NCBI GenBank assembly: GCA_004124385.1
Contig: SCKN01000006.1
Coordinates: forward strand, 62,001 to 126,000
DNA: 64,000 bases
From: Fidelibacterota bacterium
Lineage (GTDB): Bacteria > Fidelibacterota > Marinisomatia > Marinisomatales > TCS55
Direction: 5' to 3'
Each line of letters starts with the position of its first letter. Positions within the stretch are counted from its first letter, which is position 1. Below, piece by piece: positions 28,235-36,986 of the stretch. Under the pieces are notes generated by a model. It had not been told where the DNA came from, made no database searches, and saw only the letters and a program-made list of their open reading frames with translations. The position numbers and the translations under genes were made by a program.

Positions 28235-30286
28235 TTAAAATGACTGCACCAGAACGATTATGACAACTCCTAAAAGCGCAAAGAGTAAGTAACTTTGCAA
28301 ACGGCCTGTTTGTAAAAACTTCAATATTCCACCGGCCTGGCGGACACTGCGGCCGATACCATCTACGATTGTTTGGTCTAATCCATCGTAATCCAATCGA
28401 CCGGTAAAAAACGATAATACTTTCGTCACTCGGCCAAATCCGTTAATAAAATATTTGTCGTACAAATCCCAATCAATGTATGCCACAAGGCCAGATAGCT
28501 TCAAAAATGGTTGATAGAGAAATCGATTGTAGTTTTCATCGAAAAAATATTTGTTCAATGATAAATTGTACATGGGCTTGAGTTTTTCTGACCATTCATC
28601 AGCAGAAAGTTTTTTCTTATAATAAAATGTCCAAGATAAAAATATACCCAATGCAGCTACAAAAAGTGATAATGCCATGGCCGTATAATGTGCATGGTGA
28701 ACACCTTCCGCAATATAATGTGCGGATGGATTTCCCGGTACTGCAGCATCGGAAGCAATGATGAGTTCCGTAAACCAGCCATGGTCTGAAAAGGGATTAA
28801 AATATGGCAATGTATAAAAAATGAAAATACTCATTGAACTTAAAAGAATTAAAGGGAAAGTCATTTCTTTAGGTGATTCATGAATATCATCAGCGATTTC
28901 AGCTATTTGCGGTTGGCCATGGAATGTCATAAAAATTAAGCGGAACATATAAAATGCCGTGATGGCTGCTGCTCCAAAACCGAAAACAGGTAAAAGAAAA
29001 TGCGTGGGATGATGAGATGCAAATGAAAGAGTACCGGCCAGAATTGCATCTTTTGATAAAAAACCTGAAAAAAGAGGCACACCGGAAATTGCCAAAGTAC
29101 TAATCAGCATGGCCCAGTATGTAACGGGCATCTTATTTTTAAAGCCTCCCATATTTCGCATATCTTGAGGATCAGTTTCATGATCATGTTTTTTATGTAA
29201 CGCATGATGCATGGCATGTATCACAGAACCTGAACCATAAAATAAACATGCCTTAAACATGGCATGTGTCACCAAATGGAAGAAGCCGGCAATATACGCC
29301 CCCGTTCCTACAGACAAAATCATATAACCCAATTGACTGACGGTTGAGTATGCGAGCACTTTTTTTATATCATTTTGAGTGATGGCAATTGTTGCCGCAA
29401 AAAGAGCTGTGAAGCCACCCACATACGCAATGACAAGCAATGCATCGGGAGTAAATAATGGAAATAAGCGAACACATAAATACACTCCGGCAGCAACCAT
29501 CGTAGCTGCATGCATCAAAGCGGAAACGGGTGTAGGGCCTTCCATGGCATCCGGGAGCCAAATATGTAATGGAAATTGAGACGATTTAGCCATGGCACCT
29601 AAAAATAATCCCAGACCAGCAAATGTCAGAACAGTTCCACCCATTTTTCCCGCAGCAATTCCATCAAATATTTCTGAAAATACAAATGTACCTAATGTTG
29701 AAAAAATGAGCATTATTCCAATAAAAAAGCCAATATCCCCTACACGGTTGGTCAAAAATGCTTTTTTTGCTGCATCAGCGGCGGATTCTTTTTCAAACCA
29801 GTGGCCGATCAATAAAAACGAACTCACACCCACCAACTCCCAAAACATATACATGGAGATTAAATTATTCGCCAGAACAATGCCGTTCATGCTGAACGTA
29901 AACAGACCCAAATAAGCAAAATAGCGAGAATAACGAATATCGCCTTCCAAATATTTGATAGAAAAAATGTGGGTCATGGTCGATATGAGCGCTACAACAA
30001 GCAGCATGGTAATCGTAATATTATCTACCAAAAACCCCAATTCGATGTGAAATGCTCCCATGTCCAGCCAAGTGAATGATGCTTCCTGGGCGAATTCCGG
30101 ATCATGCCCTATAAGCATGGATGCAAACATAGCAATGGCCAAAATCAATGTTGTAATTACAGCAGATATGGACACCCAATCGCCTTGGCGAGGTAGTCGT
30201 TTTCCAATAAATATTTGGATAACAAAAGCTGCCAACGGTAAGAATAAAATTAACAGCGAATAATCCATAATCATATTACCGGTCAT
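28235..30286 (-). CDS. nuoL: NADH-quinone oxidoreductase subunit L
   Basis: 683 residues, antiporter-like subunit with the long lateral helix at the C-terminus. Motifs: YMFWELVGVSSFLLIGHW (TM5 Glu), AAKKAFLTNRVGDIGFFIG, PLHIWLPDAMEGPTPVSALMHAATMVAAG and DIKKVLAYSTVSQLGYM. The ATG overlaps the nuoK stop as ATGA. The lateral helix is retained although no NADH module is encoded nearby. Confidence 0.96.
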   Translation of the reverse strand: MTGNMIMDYSLLILFLPLAAFVIQIFIGKRLPRQGDWVSISAVITTLILAIAMFASMLIGHDPEFAQEASFTWLDMGAFHIELGFLVDNITITMLLVVALISTMTHIFSIKYLEGDIRYSRYFAYLGLFTFSMNGIVLANNLISMYMFWELVGVSSFLLIGHWFEKESAADAAKKAFLTNRVGDIGFFIGIMLIFSTLGTFVFSEIFDGIAAGKMGGTVLTFAGLGLFLGAMAKSSQFPLHIWLPDAMEGPTPVSALMHAATMVAAGVYLCVRLFPLFTPDALLVIAYVGGFTALFAATIAITQNDIKKVLAYSTVSQLGYMILSVGTGAYIAGFFHLVTHAMFKACLFYGSGSVIHAMHHALHKKHDHETDPQDMRNMGGFKNKMPVTYWAMLISTLAISGVPLFSGFLSKDAILAGTLSFASHHPTHFLLPVFGFGAAAITAFYMFRLIFMTFHGQPQIAEIADDIHESPKEMTFPLILLSSMSIFIFYTLPYFNPFSDHGWFTELIIASDAAVPGNPSAHYIAEGVHHAHYTAMALSLFVAALGIFLSWTFYYKKKLSADEWSEKLKPMYNLSLNKYFFDENYNRFLYQPFLKLSGLVAYIDWDLYDKYFINGFGRVTKVLSFFTGRLDYDGLDQTIVDGIGRSVRQAGGILKFLQTGRLQSYLLFALLGVVIIVLVQSF

Positions 30287-30588
30287 TGCTGCAACTCCCT
30301 AACATCATCAATGTTGATTGTTCTGAAATTATTATAAATGTTAATAATGATTGCCAAGGCAACAGCCGCTTCAGCCGCAGCCATAATAATGACAAATAAT
30401 GCAAAAATATGACCCACAATATTCATGCCACCATATTTAGCAAACGCAAGGAAATTTAAATTAGCTGCATTTAAAATAAGTTCGATACCCATGAGAACAG
30501 CTACACCATTACGGCGTGTAATCACACCAAATAGTCCCAACGAAAACAGAATTGCAGCAATAAATAAATATGTATTTAAACTATCCAC
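30283..30588 (-). CDS. nuoK: NADH-quinone oxidoreductase subunit K
   Basis: 101 residues, three membrane helices, standard length. GVAVLMGIELILNAANLNFLAF carries the conserved membrane Glu, and AAAEAAVALAI the second one. It overlaps nuoJ by one base and nuoL by four. Confidence 0.96.
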   Translation of the reverse strand: MDSLNTYLFIAAILFSLGLFGVITRRNGVAVLMGIELILNAANLNFLAFAKYGGMNIVGHIFALFVIIMAAAEAAVALAIIINIYNNFRTINIDDVRELQQ

Positions 30589-31076
30589 TATTCACCACTC
30601 CGTGACAACATAGCAGCACCAATTAATGCCGCTAATAATAATAGAGATGCAACTTCGAAGGGAAGCAAATACTCCATCATGAGTAATGTACCGATTGTAG
30701 CGGTCGTTTGAGCCGGCTCGACAAATTCTGTTTGATACCAAGGTGTATTTAGTATCATAATTCCCAGTACAATAATGATCCCTAACACAGCTACTCCACC
30801 CATACCTTTTTGTACGCTTGTATGAGAAATATTCACCGATGTAATGCGATTGGTTAACATGATTCCAAAAATGATTAGGACAAGAATTCCACCTACATAT
30901 ATCACTACTTGGGCTCCGGCTAAAAAGTCAGCCCATAAGAACACATATAACGAAGCGACGCCAAAAAGAGTAAACAATAGGGCGATTGCAGAATAAACTA
31001 GTTTTTCATTTAATACAACAATTAATGCTGACCCCAATGTCAGTATAACAACAAACCAAAATGCCACATCTATCAT
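30588..31076 (-). CDS. nuoJ: NADH-quinone oxidoreductase subunit J
   Basis: 162 residues with five membrane helices. The conserved YVFLWADFLAGAQVVIYVGGILVLIIFGIML region (NuoJ TM3, site of the pi-bulge) is intact. It lies seven bases after nuoI. Confidence 0.95.
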   Translation of the reverse strand: MIDVAFWFVVILTLGSALIVVLNEKLVYSAIALLFTLFGVASLYVFLWADFLAGAQVVIYVGGILVLIIFGIMLTNRITSVNISHTSVQKGMGGVAVLGIIIVLGIMILNTPWYQTEFVEPAQTTATIGTLLMMEYLLPFEVASLLLLAALIGAAMLSRSGE

Positions 31077-31083
31077 TAAGCGT

Positions 31084-31659
31084 TTACTTTATCTTTTTGG
31101 ATACATATTTTGATATTTTCTCGTCATCTACATCTTTGGCAAATTTGTAAATAAGGTCATTGCGATCATATTGAGAAAATTCGTAATCAATAGGATGCTT
31201 ATGGGAATTGGGTCCACCGGTCATATAAATACATTCTTCCGGGCAGGGATACACACAGAGATTACAATAACAGCATTCACTCATATCGATATCAAAGCGG
31301 GAAACGATTAAGGCTTTTTTTGTACCGTTAGACGTAATACCAGTATGACCGATATCAGGCAAATCTTCGCCTTTTGTTTCTGCTTTAGTTGTAACAATTT
31401 TAATACATTGAACGGGGCAGACACGTTCACATTTCAAACATCCAATACAATCGTCAATATCTACATGAAGCCTAGAACGAATAACGTTGTAACTATCTAA
31501 ATCAAAACCAATATCTCGCTCCGGTCGCGGCCAGCGCTCTTCAGGATATTGCAGTGTTACATTACCCTTGCGGATATTTATCATATGTCGCCACGTGATA
31601 CTCATCCCTTTCAATATGCTTGAAATTGCTACAAATATATTGTTAAAATATTTATACAT
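31084..31659 (-). CDS. nuoI: NADH-quinone oxidoreductase subunit I
   Basis: 191 residues. Two [4Fe-4S] motifs: CIGCLKCERVCP and CCYCNLCVYPCP, the N6a/N6b clusters that pass electrons towards NuoB. RGNVTLQYPEERWP is the standard NuoI lead-in to the membrane arm contact. The region between the motifs has a polar insertion (TKAETKGEDLPDIGHTGITS). It lies four bases after nuoH. Confidence 0.96.
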   Translation of the reverse strand: MYKYFNNIFVAISSILKGMSITWRHMINIRKGNVTLQYPEERWPRPERDIGFDLDSYNVIRSRLHVDIDDCIGCLKCERVCPVQCIKIVTTKAETKGEDLPDIGHTGITSNGTKKALIVSRFDIDMSECCYCNLCVYPCPEECIYMTGGPNSHKHPIDYEFSQYDRNDLIYKFAKDVDDEKISKYVSKKIK

Positions 31660-31663
31660 ATTT

Positions 31664-32740
31664 TTACCCTACAAGTAAGCTCCAAATTCCTACACCAAAA
31701 ATATTGACTAACGAAAACGGTAAAAACACTTTCCAACAAATACTCATCAATTGATCAACTCGTAAACGCGGGAGAGTCCAGCGAAACCAAATCATAAGAA
31801 ATATTAGACTCAATGACTTGAGCATAAACCAAAATACTCCCCATCCTGAACTATTCATAAATCCTGATATTGGGCTGTTCCATCCGCCGAGAAATGCTGT
31901 GACAGCAATTGCACTTATAACAAACATTTCAGCATATTCACTTAAAAAGAAGAATGCATAACGCATACCGGAATATTCTGTAAATGCACCAGCGACTAAT
32001 TCAGATTCAGCTTCAGGAATATCAAATGGAGTTCTGTTACATTCTGCAACACCACTTATAAAAAAGATGAAGAATGCAATAAAACTGAAGGGGTTATTGA
32101 AAATGATCCAATTCGGCAACACTCCCCATATTGTCCCACTCTGAAATTCAATAATACCCTGCATGCTAAGCGTTCCAGTGAGCATAACAATAGAAATGAT
32201 GGATAAACCAGCGGGAATTTCATAACTGATAATTTGAGCAGCAGAACGCATTCCTCCATATAAGGACCATTTATTATTGGAACTCCACCCTGCCAAAATA
32301 ATTCCAATCACACTTAATGAACCAACAGCTAATATATAGAAAATTCCGATATTCATATCGGCAATGATTATGTTTTGACCAAAAGGTAATGCAGCAAATG
32401 AAATAAACGCACCAACAAAAACAATAAACGGTGCCATTACAAATAATTTTTTGTCTGCTAAATCCGGAATAATATCTTCTTTTAAAATTAACTTAAGTGC
32501 ATCTGCCACGGGCTGCAGAATTCCGAATTTCCATGCATGAAGCCCTACTCCCTGTCCCATAGGCCCAACCTTATCCTGCATAAATGATGAAATTTTTAAT
32601 TCTGCGTAAATGGCTACAAGAGCATATACAGCAATAAAAAGGAAAACGGGCAATGCGCAGATGATAACTGCAGTTACGAACGTCAATACCGGCCATTCAG
32701 TGCCAAAAGGAAACCAATTGATTAAATTATCAACTGTCAT
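31664..32740 (-). CDS. nuoH: NADH-quinone oxidoreductase subunit H
   Basis: 358 residues, eight membrane helices. Conserved quinone-chamber elements are present: KVGPMGQGVGLHAWKFGILQPVADALKLILKED, GWSSNNKWSLYGGMRSAAQIISYEIP and NRTPFDIPEAESELVAGAFTEYSGMRYAFFFLSEYAEM (Glu-rich E-channel). The ATG overlaps nuoD by four bases. Confidence 0.97.
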   Translation of the reverse strand: MTVDNLINWFPFGTEWPVLTFVTAVIICALPVFLFIAVYALVAIYAELKISSFMQDKVGPMGQGVGLHAWKFGILQPVADALKLILKEDIIPDLADKKLFVMAPFIVFVGAFISFAALPFGQNIIIADMNIGIFYILAVGSLSVIGIILAGWSSNNKWSLYGGMRSAAQIISYEIPAGLSIISIVMLTGTLSMQGIIEFQSGTIWGVLPNWIIFNNPFSFIAFFIFFISGVAECNRTPFDIPEAESELVAGAFTEYSGMRYAFFFLSEYAEMFVISAIAVTAFLGGWNSPISGFMNSSGWGVFWFMLKSLSLIFLMIWFRWTLPRLRVDQLMSICWKVFLPFSLVNIFGVGIWSLLVG

Positions 32741-33855
32741 CGATCAATCTCTCCCAATACAATATCCAAACTTCCCAAGATAGCGATCACATCAGACATC
32801 ATCCAACCTTGAGAAATTTCACCTAATACACTCAACGCCGTAAATGCAGGAGAACGCATTTTTAAGCGATACGGAATTGGCGAACCATCACTAACGATAT
32901 AATAGGCTAAATCACCCCGTGGTGATTCTGTCCGTTTATAAATAGACCCTTTTGGAGGACGAATTTTTTTGGGTAAAGCCTGGTGAACATCTCCGGCTGG
33001 TAGACCCTTCAATGCTTGGCGGATAATCTTTGCGCTTTCTTTCATTTCCACCATCCGAACATAATACCTATCCCAACAATCGCCTACCGTACCCATTTCC
33101 CCTGCTCCAATGGGGATGTCATAATCGAATTTATCGTAGATGGAGTACGGATCATCTTTGCGGATATCCCACTTTACACCTGATCCCCGCAGGTTGGGTC
33201 CGGTAACACCAAAACTAATCGCTACTTCCGGCGGCAAAACCCCAATATCTGCTGTTCGCTCAATAAAAATTTTATTATACGTAAGCAATTCATTGTATTC
33301 TTCAATCTTTGGCTCAAAATAATCCAAAAATGAAAATACGGATTCAACAAAATCTCGAGGTAAATCATGTGATAGTCCACCAACCCAAATATAATTGTAT
33401 AATAGCCGCGCACCACACAATGTTTCAAACAAGTCTAGAATCCGTTCACGATCGCGAAACATATATAAGAAAGGTGTGAATGCGCCTACATCTAAACCAT
33501 ACGTACCCAAGGCCAGTAAATGGCTGGCGATACGGTTGAGCTCTGCTACAATGATACGAATGTATTCAACACGCTCCGGAACCTTAATTTCCATCAACGC
33601 TTCGATTGTAACTGCATAACCAAAATTATTATTCATAGAAGCGATGTAATCACACCGATCCGTATACGGAATGACTTGATCATAGGTCACATTTTCACAA
33701 TGTTTTTCAAAACAGCGGTGTAAATAACCAATGATCGGTTCAACTTCAGAAATAATCTCTCCGTCCGTCTTTACTTTCAGGCGCAAAACTCCATGAGTAC
33801 TGGGATGCTGCGGCCCGATGTTCAGGGTCATTAAATCTCCGTGAATTACTCCCAT
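32737..33855 (-). CDS. nuoD: NADH-quinone oxidoreductase subunit D
   Basis: 372 residues. NIGPQHPSTHGVLRL carries the His of the quinone site, GYLHRCFEKHCEN follows, and the C-terminal SDGSPIPYRLKMRSP and GSLDIVLGEIDR complete the NuoD family signature. It is a separate gene, not fused to nuoC. It overlaps nuoC by ten bases. Confidence 0.97.
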   Translation of the reverse strand: MGVIHGDLMTLNIGPQHPSTHGVLRLKVKTDGEIISEVEPIIGYLHRCFEKHCENVTYDQVIPYTDRCDYIASMNNNFGYAVTIEALMEIKVPERVEYIRIIVAELNRIASHLLALGTYGLDVGAFTPFLYMFRDRERILDLFETLCGARLLYNYIWVGGLSHDLPRDFVESVFSFLDYFEPKIEEYNELLTYNKIFIERTADIGVLPPEVAISFGVTGPNLRGSGVKWDIRKDDPYSIYDKFDYDIPIGAGEMGTVGDCWDRYYVRMVEMKESAKIIRQALKGLPAGDVHQALPKKIRPPKGSIYKRTESPRGDLAYYIVSDGSPIPYRLKMRSPAFTALSVLGEISQGWMMSDVIAILGSLDIVLGEIDR

Positions 33856-34547
33856 CCGTCCTTTACCTTTGGTACAACAATACCGTGATATGTTTCTTGT
33901 ACTTCATAATCTTTTCGCAACGGCCACCCTTCCCAATCTTCCGGGCATAAAATCCGGGTCATATTGCTGTGGCCTTCAAATACTATACCGTACATGTCAT
34001 ACGTTTCCCGTTCGAACCAATCGCCAATACGCCATACCTTTTCTACCGAAGGCACTTTAGGATCATTCCGATCTGTTTTAATGCGGATTTCAATAGCATG
34101 ATTATGAGTCATGGAGTGTAAGTTATAACGAACTTCTAAATCTTCATTTTCGCCAAAATCATAACCTGTAACGCATTGGAGTGAATCAAATAGGAAATCA
34201 GGATTATCTCGTAAATATTGAGCAATCTCAAACCAGTTTTTTCCTTTCATTTGGATATGGGAATTCTCTTCATCACTCTCAATAGTATTGGGGAATTTTT
34301 TCGCAATGACTGCAGATACTTTTTCAGTTAATGAAAGTTCAGCGGGTAATGCTTCTACTGCTTTTGACTCTTCAGGCTTGGGTGCATCTTCAGCAATAGC
34401 AGCTTTAGCCAATCGTTTGGCTTTTACAAGCGCTGCTTTCGCCTTGGAACGAGTGACACGATCTTCAATATTATTAATCACATCCATATCGCCTTGGAGT
34501 GCTTTTTCAACAGCGTCAGAAATTAATTTATCTAGGTCTTCACTCAT
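33846..34547 (-). CDS. nuoC: NADH-quinone oxidoreductase subunit C, with N-terminal extension
   Basis: 233 residues. The NuoC 30-kDa domain spans about 80-233, with [55 protein letters not shown] as the signature. The first 75 or so residues are an unusual acidic-then-basic, Ala/Lys-rich helical segment ([22 protein letters not shown]) not needed for the fold. It overlaps nuoB by four bases. An internal later start is possible but no Met fits well before the conserved domain. Confidence 0.95.
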   Translation of the reverse strand: MSEDLDKLISDAVEKALQGDMDVINNIEDRVTRSKAKAALVKAKRLAKAAIAEDAPKPEESKAVEALPAELSLTEKVSAVIAKKFPNTIESDEENSHIQMKGKNWFEIAQYLRDNPDFLFDSLQCVTGYDFGENEDLEVRYNLHSMTHNHAIEIRIKTDRNDPKVPSVEKVWRIGDWFERETYDMYGIVFEGHSNMTRILCPEDWEGWPLRKDYEVQETYHGIVVPKVKDGWE

Positions 34548-35035
34548 GCAGTCTTTTTCGTCAGAGGTCGTTCAGCCTGAATTTTTTCCTGGAGTTTTAA
34601 GAGCCCTTCGATTAAAGCTTCTGGTCGTGGAGGACAACCAGGGATATACACATCAACTGGCACAACCAAGTCCACTCCTTTTAATACATGATAGCCATGC
34701 TGCCAATAAGGTCCGCCACTTGTGGCGCAGCTACCCATGGCAATCACATATTTTGGATCGGCCATTTGTTCATATAATTTTTTGACGCGTAAAGACATTT
34801 TCATTGTCACTGTTCCGGCTACAATCATCACATCTGCTTGACGTGGTGAAGAACGAGGAATCATACCGATACGCATTAAGTCATAACGGCTCGCAGCGGT
34901 TGCCATCATTTCGATAGCGCAACATGCCAGCCCGAATTGGAAAAACCATGGGGATGTGGAACGTGCCCAACCCAATAATTTATCCATGGATGCTACAACG
35001 ACATTATCTTGGAATTTATGTTCAAGGAGTCCCAA
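34544..35035 (-). CDS. nuoB: NADH-quinone oxidoreductase subunit B
   Basis: 163 residues when started at the TTG 35033-35035, giving [10 protein letters not shown] after the initiator, the usual NuoB start. AAGGAAGG lies 8 bases ahead. The in-frame ATG at 35086 would add 17 residues inside nuoA and has no ribosome-binding sequence. Cluster N2 ligands: [17 protein letters not shown] and PGCPPRPE. It overlaps nuoA by 14 bases. N2 is the last iron-sulfur centre before quinone. Confidence 0.93.
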   Translation of the reverse strand: MGLLEHKFQDNVVVASMDKLLGWARSTSPWFFQFGLACCAIEMMATAASRYDLMRIGMIPRSSPRQADVMIVAGTVTMKMSLRVKKLYEQMADPKYVIAMGSCATSGGPYWQHGYHVLKGVDLVVPVDVYIPGCPPRPEALIEGLLKLQEKIQAERPLTKKTA

Positions 35036-35456
35036 CTGTTTTACCTTCCTTTTCAGTGATCGCTTTTCGATAACGGCCATGGGCATATTTCACACGATAC
35101 TTCACCCAATCTAAATCTCCCTTTTTCCAGACATAAGCAAGCCCCACTATTAAGATTAAAAGAAAAATAGACATTTCTACGAATGCGAGCAGACCTAGAT
35201 CCTTGAAGACGACAGCCCATGGAAACAGAAAAACAACTTCTACATCAAAAATAAGAAATATAAGAGCGATTACATAAAAGCGAATATTGAACTGAACCCA
35301 AGCCGAGCCTTCTGACTCTTCACCACATTCATATGTAGACAATTTGTCTGGCGTATCATTTTTGGGTGCTACTAGCCGCTGTATAAGCAGAGGCACATAG
35401 ACCAAAACTATGCCGATCAAGATAAATAGAAATATGGTTCCGAAGTCGCGATACAT
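35022..35456 (-). CDS. nuoA: NADH-quinone oxidoreductase subunit A
   Basis: 144 residues, three membrane helices. [40 protein letters not shown] is the NuoA signature, with the Cys of the flexible loop and the conserved Glu/Asp. It is the first gene of the 17-gene nuo-nqr run. A promoter-like sequence lies 32-59 bases ahead. Confidence 0.96.
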   Translation of the reverse strand: MYRDFGTIFLFILIGIVLVYVPLLIQRLVAPKNDTPDKLSTYECGEESEGSAWVQFNIRFYVIALIFLIFDVEVVFLFPWAVVFKDLGLLAFVEMSIFLLILIVGLAYVWKKGDLDWVKYRVKYAHGRYRKAITEKEGKTVGTP

Positions 35457-35487
35457 TTATAATAACTCGTTAATTCCGAGCGCGAAA

Positions 35488-35515
35488 TTTATAGATTTGA
35501 ATACTCATCTTGCAA
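35488..35515 (-). promoter_or_regulatory. candidate nuo operon promoter
   Basis: Minus-strand TTGCAA (35510-35515), 16-base spacer, TATAAA (35488-35493), in the 90-base spacer between nuoA and the divergent proline dehydrogenase gene. Predicted start about 25 bases ahead of the nuoA ATG. The downstream TAAATTTC also resembles the Bacteroidota TAnnTTTG element. Predicted only. Confidence 0.4.
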
Positions 35516-35564
35516 GGCTAATCCCTTTAGAAATGCACTATTTTTTATGATTGATGAGGCAGCG

Positions 35565-36491
35565 ATGCTTCTGCTAAATTCAACGTCGATGAATCTGTTG
35601 AATTCAACCCTCGCCGTAATTCTTTCTCTTTTCCCGCACTGGATGATTAAACCATTTGCAAAACCGTATGTTGCCGGTGAATCAATCGCCGAGGTAATTA
35701 CTCATGTGCACGCATTAAATGTACTTGGCTTCTCTGCAACGATTGATATTTTAGGAGAACATGTAAAGACAACGACTGAAGCAACTGCCATTACGAAATC
35801 CTATCTTGATATAATGTCAGCCATATTTCAAAATGGACTGAATTCCAATATATCTATAAAACCAACGCATATCGGATTAGATATCAACTATGACACTGCA
35901 AGAGATAATCTTTTCACCCTTTTATCAAAAGCGAATGAAATACAAAGTTTTGTGCGTATAGATATGGAAGATTCACCTTATACAGATGCAGCCATAAAGC
36001 TCTATCTGGAAGCATGCATGAAATACACTAACGTTGGACTTGTAATTCAGTCTTATTTACATCGATCAAGTGATGACATCAGCAGACTGAAAGGTGAAAA
36101 ATTTAATGTGCGTATTTGTAAAGGTATTTATAAAGAGGCTGAATCAATCGCATTTCAATCTAAAGCAAAAATAAATGAGAACTATATAAAATTAGTCCAA
36201 TCCATTTTAAGCAATGGCGGATATGTGGCGATTGCAACCCATGATCTTAATCTTATAAATGAATTAGAGGATTGGATTATCAAAAATGAAATAGCACCAG
36301 ATCGTTTTGAATTTCAAGTGTTATTCGGAGTACCTATGAGTGGACGTTTGCAAGCGTTATTGGCCAAAGGATATAGCGTCCGCCAATATGTGCCTTTTGG
36401 TGAAGAATGGCATGATTATTCCATCCGTCGATTAAAAGAAAACCCCAAAATAATTTCGTATGTTTTAAAGAACATGTTTAAAAAGAATTAA
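35565..36491 (+). CDS. proline dehydrogenase (monofunctional)
   Basis: 308 residues from the ATG at 35565, which has GAGG five bases ahead; an ATG at 35547 without such a sequence would give 314. FAD-dependent beta/alpha barrel that oxidises L-proline to pyrroline-5-carboxylate. Visible elements: FSATIDILGEHV, SIKPTHIGLDI, FVRIDMEDS, NVRICKGIYKE (Lys/Arg of the flavin site), AIATHD, FEFQVLFGV and the substrate carboxylate motif YVPFGEEWHDYSIRRLKENP with the RR pair. The second enzyme, P5C dehydrogenase, is not in the window. It is transcribed away from nuoA and is followed after 23 bases by the CoA-binding protein. Confidence 0.92.
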   Translation: MLLLNSTSMNLLNSTLAVILSLFPHWMIKPFAKPYVAGESIAEVITHVHALNVLGFSATIDILGEHVKTTTEATAITKSYLDIMSAIFQNGLNSNISIKPTHIGLDINYDTARDNLFTLLSKANEIQSFVRIDMEDSPYTDAAIKLYLEACMKYTNVGLVIQSYLHRSSDDISRLKGEKFNVRICKGIYKEAESIAFQSKAKINENYIKLVQSILSNGGYVAIATHDLNLINELEDWIIKNEIAPDRFEFQVLFGVPMSGRLQALLAKGYSVRQYVPFGEEWHDYSIRRLKENPKIISYVLKNMFKKN

Positions 36492-36514
36492 GAGAAAAAA
36501 CATAGATTAGAATA

Positions 36515-36913
36515 ATGAATGAAATAGAAACAATTAAAAAGATCTACAAAATGAAAACCATTGCTGTGGTGGGCATGTCACCCAAACCAGATCGCCCTAG
36601 TCATTATGTGGCTCTTTATTTACGGGAACAAGGCTATGAAATCATTCCTGTCAATCCCGGGCAGTCGGAAATAGCCGGCGAAACATGTTACCCCTCTTTA
36701 AAGGACATTCCGAAACCGGTGGATGTAGTAGATGTTTTCCGCCGGTCAGAACATGTCTTCCCCATTGCGGAAGCAGCTATTGAAATCGGAGCAAAAGCAC
36801 TCTGGCTGCAGGATCATGTCATTAATGAAGAAGCGGCTCAATTGGCAGAACACGCCGGATTGTTGGTGGTGATGAATGACTGTATGCTGCGGCGGCATAG
36901 GCAGATGCTATGA
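36515..36913 (+). CDS. CoA-binding domain protein (YccU-like)
   Basis: 132 residues, a single Rossmann-like CoA-binding domain. AVVGMSPKPDRPSHYVALYL, VNPGQSEIAGETCYPSL, VDVVDVFRRSEHV and ALWLQDHVINEEAA are the standard stretches of the stand-alone family. It resembles the N-terminal domain of acyl-CoA synthetase (ADP-forming) and succinyl-CoA synthetase alpha but lacks the catalytic His domain. Function unknown; ligand binding is inferred from the family. It converges on nadK. Confidence 0.9.
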   Translation: MNEIETIKKIYKMKTIAVVGMSPKPDRPSHYVALYLREQGYEIIPVNPGQSEIAGETCYPSLKDIPKPVDVVDVFRRSEHVFPIAEAAIEIGAKALWLQDHVINEEAAQLAEHAGLLVVMNDCMLRRHRQML

Positions 36914-36944
36914 ATGATAAATTGAAGTAAAAGCGGCGGGCGGA

Positions 36945-36986
36945 CATTACTAATTACCAATCAACCGGCCACCACTCACCAGTCAT
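36945..36986. repeat. degenerate heptanucleotide tandem repeat
   Basis: Six consecutive 7-base units: CATTACT, AATTACC, AATCAAC, CGGCCAC, CACTCAC, CAGTCAT. They fill the gap between the convergent CoA-binding and nadK genes and run two bases into the nadK stop. Units differ, but the C/A-rich 7-base rhythm is clear. No hairpin or U-tract was seen, so it does not look like an ordinary terminator. Confidence 0.45.
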
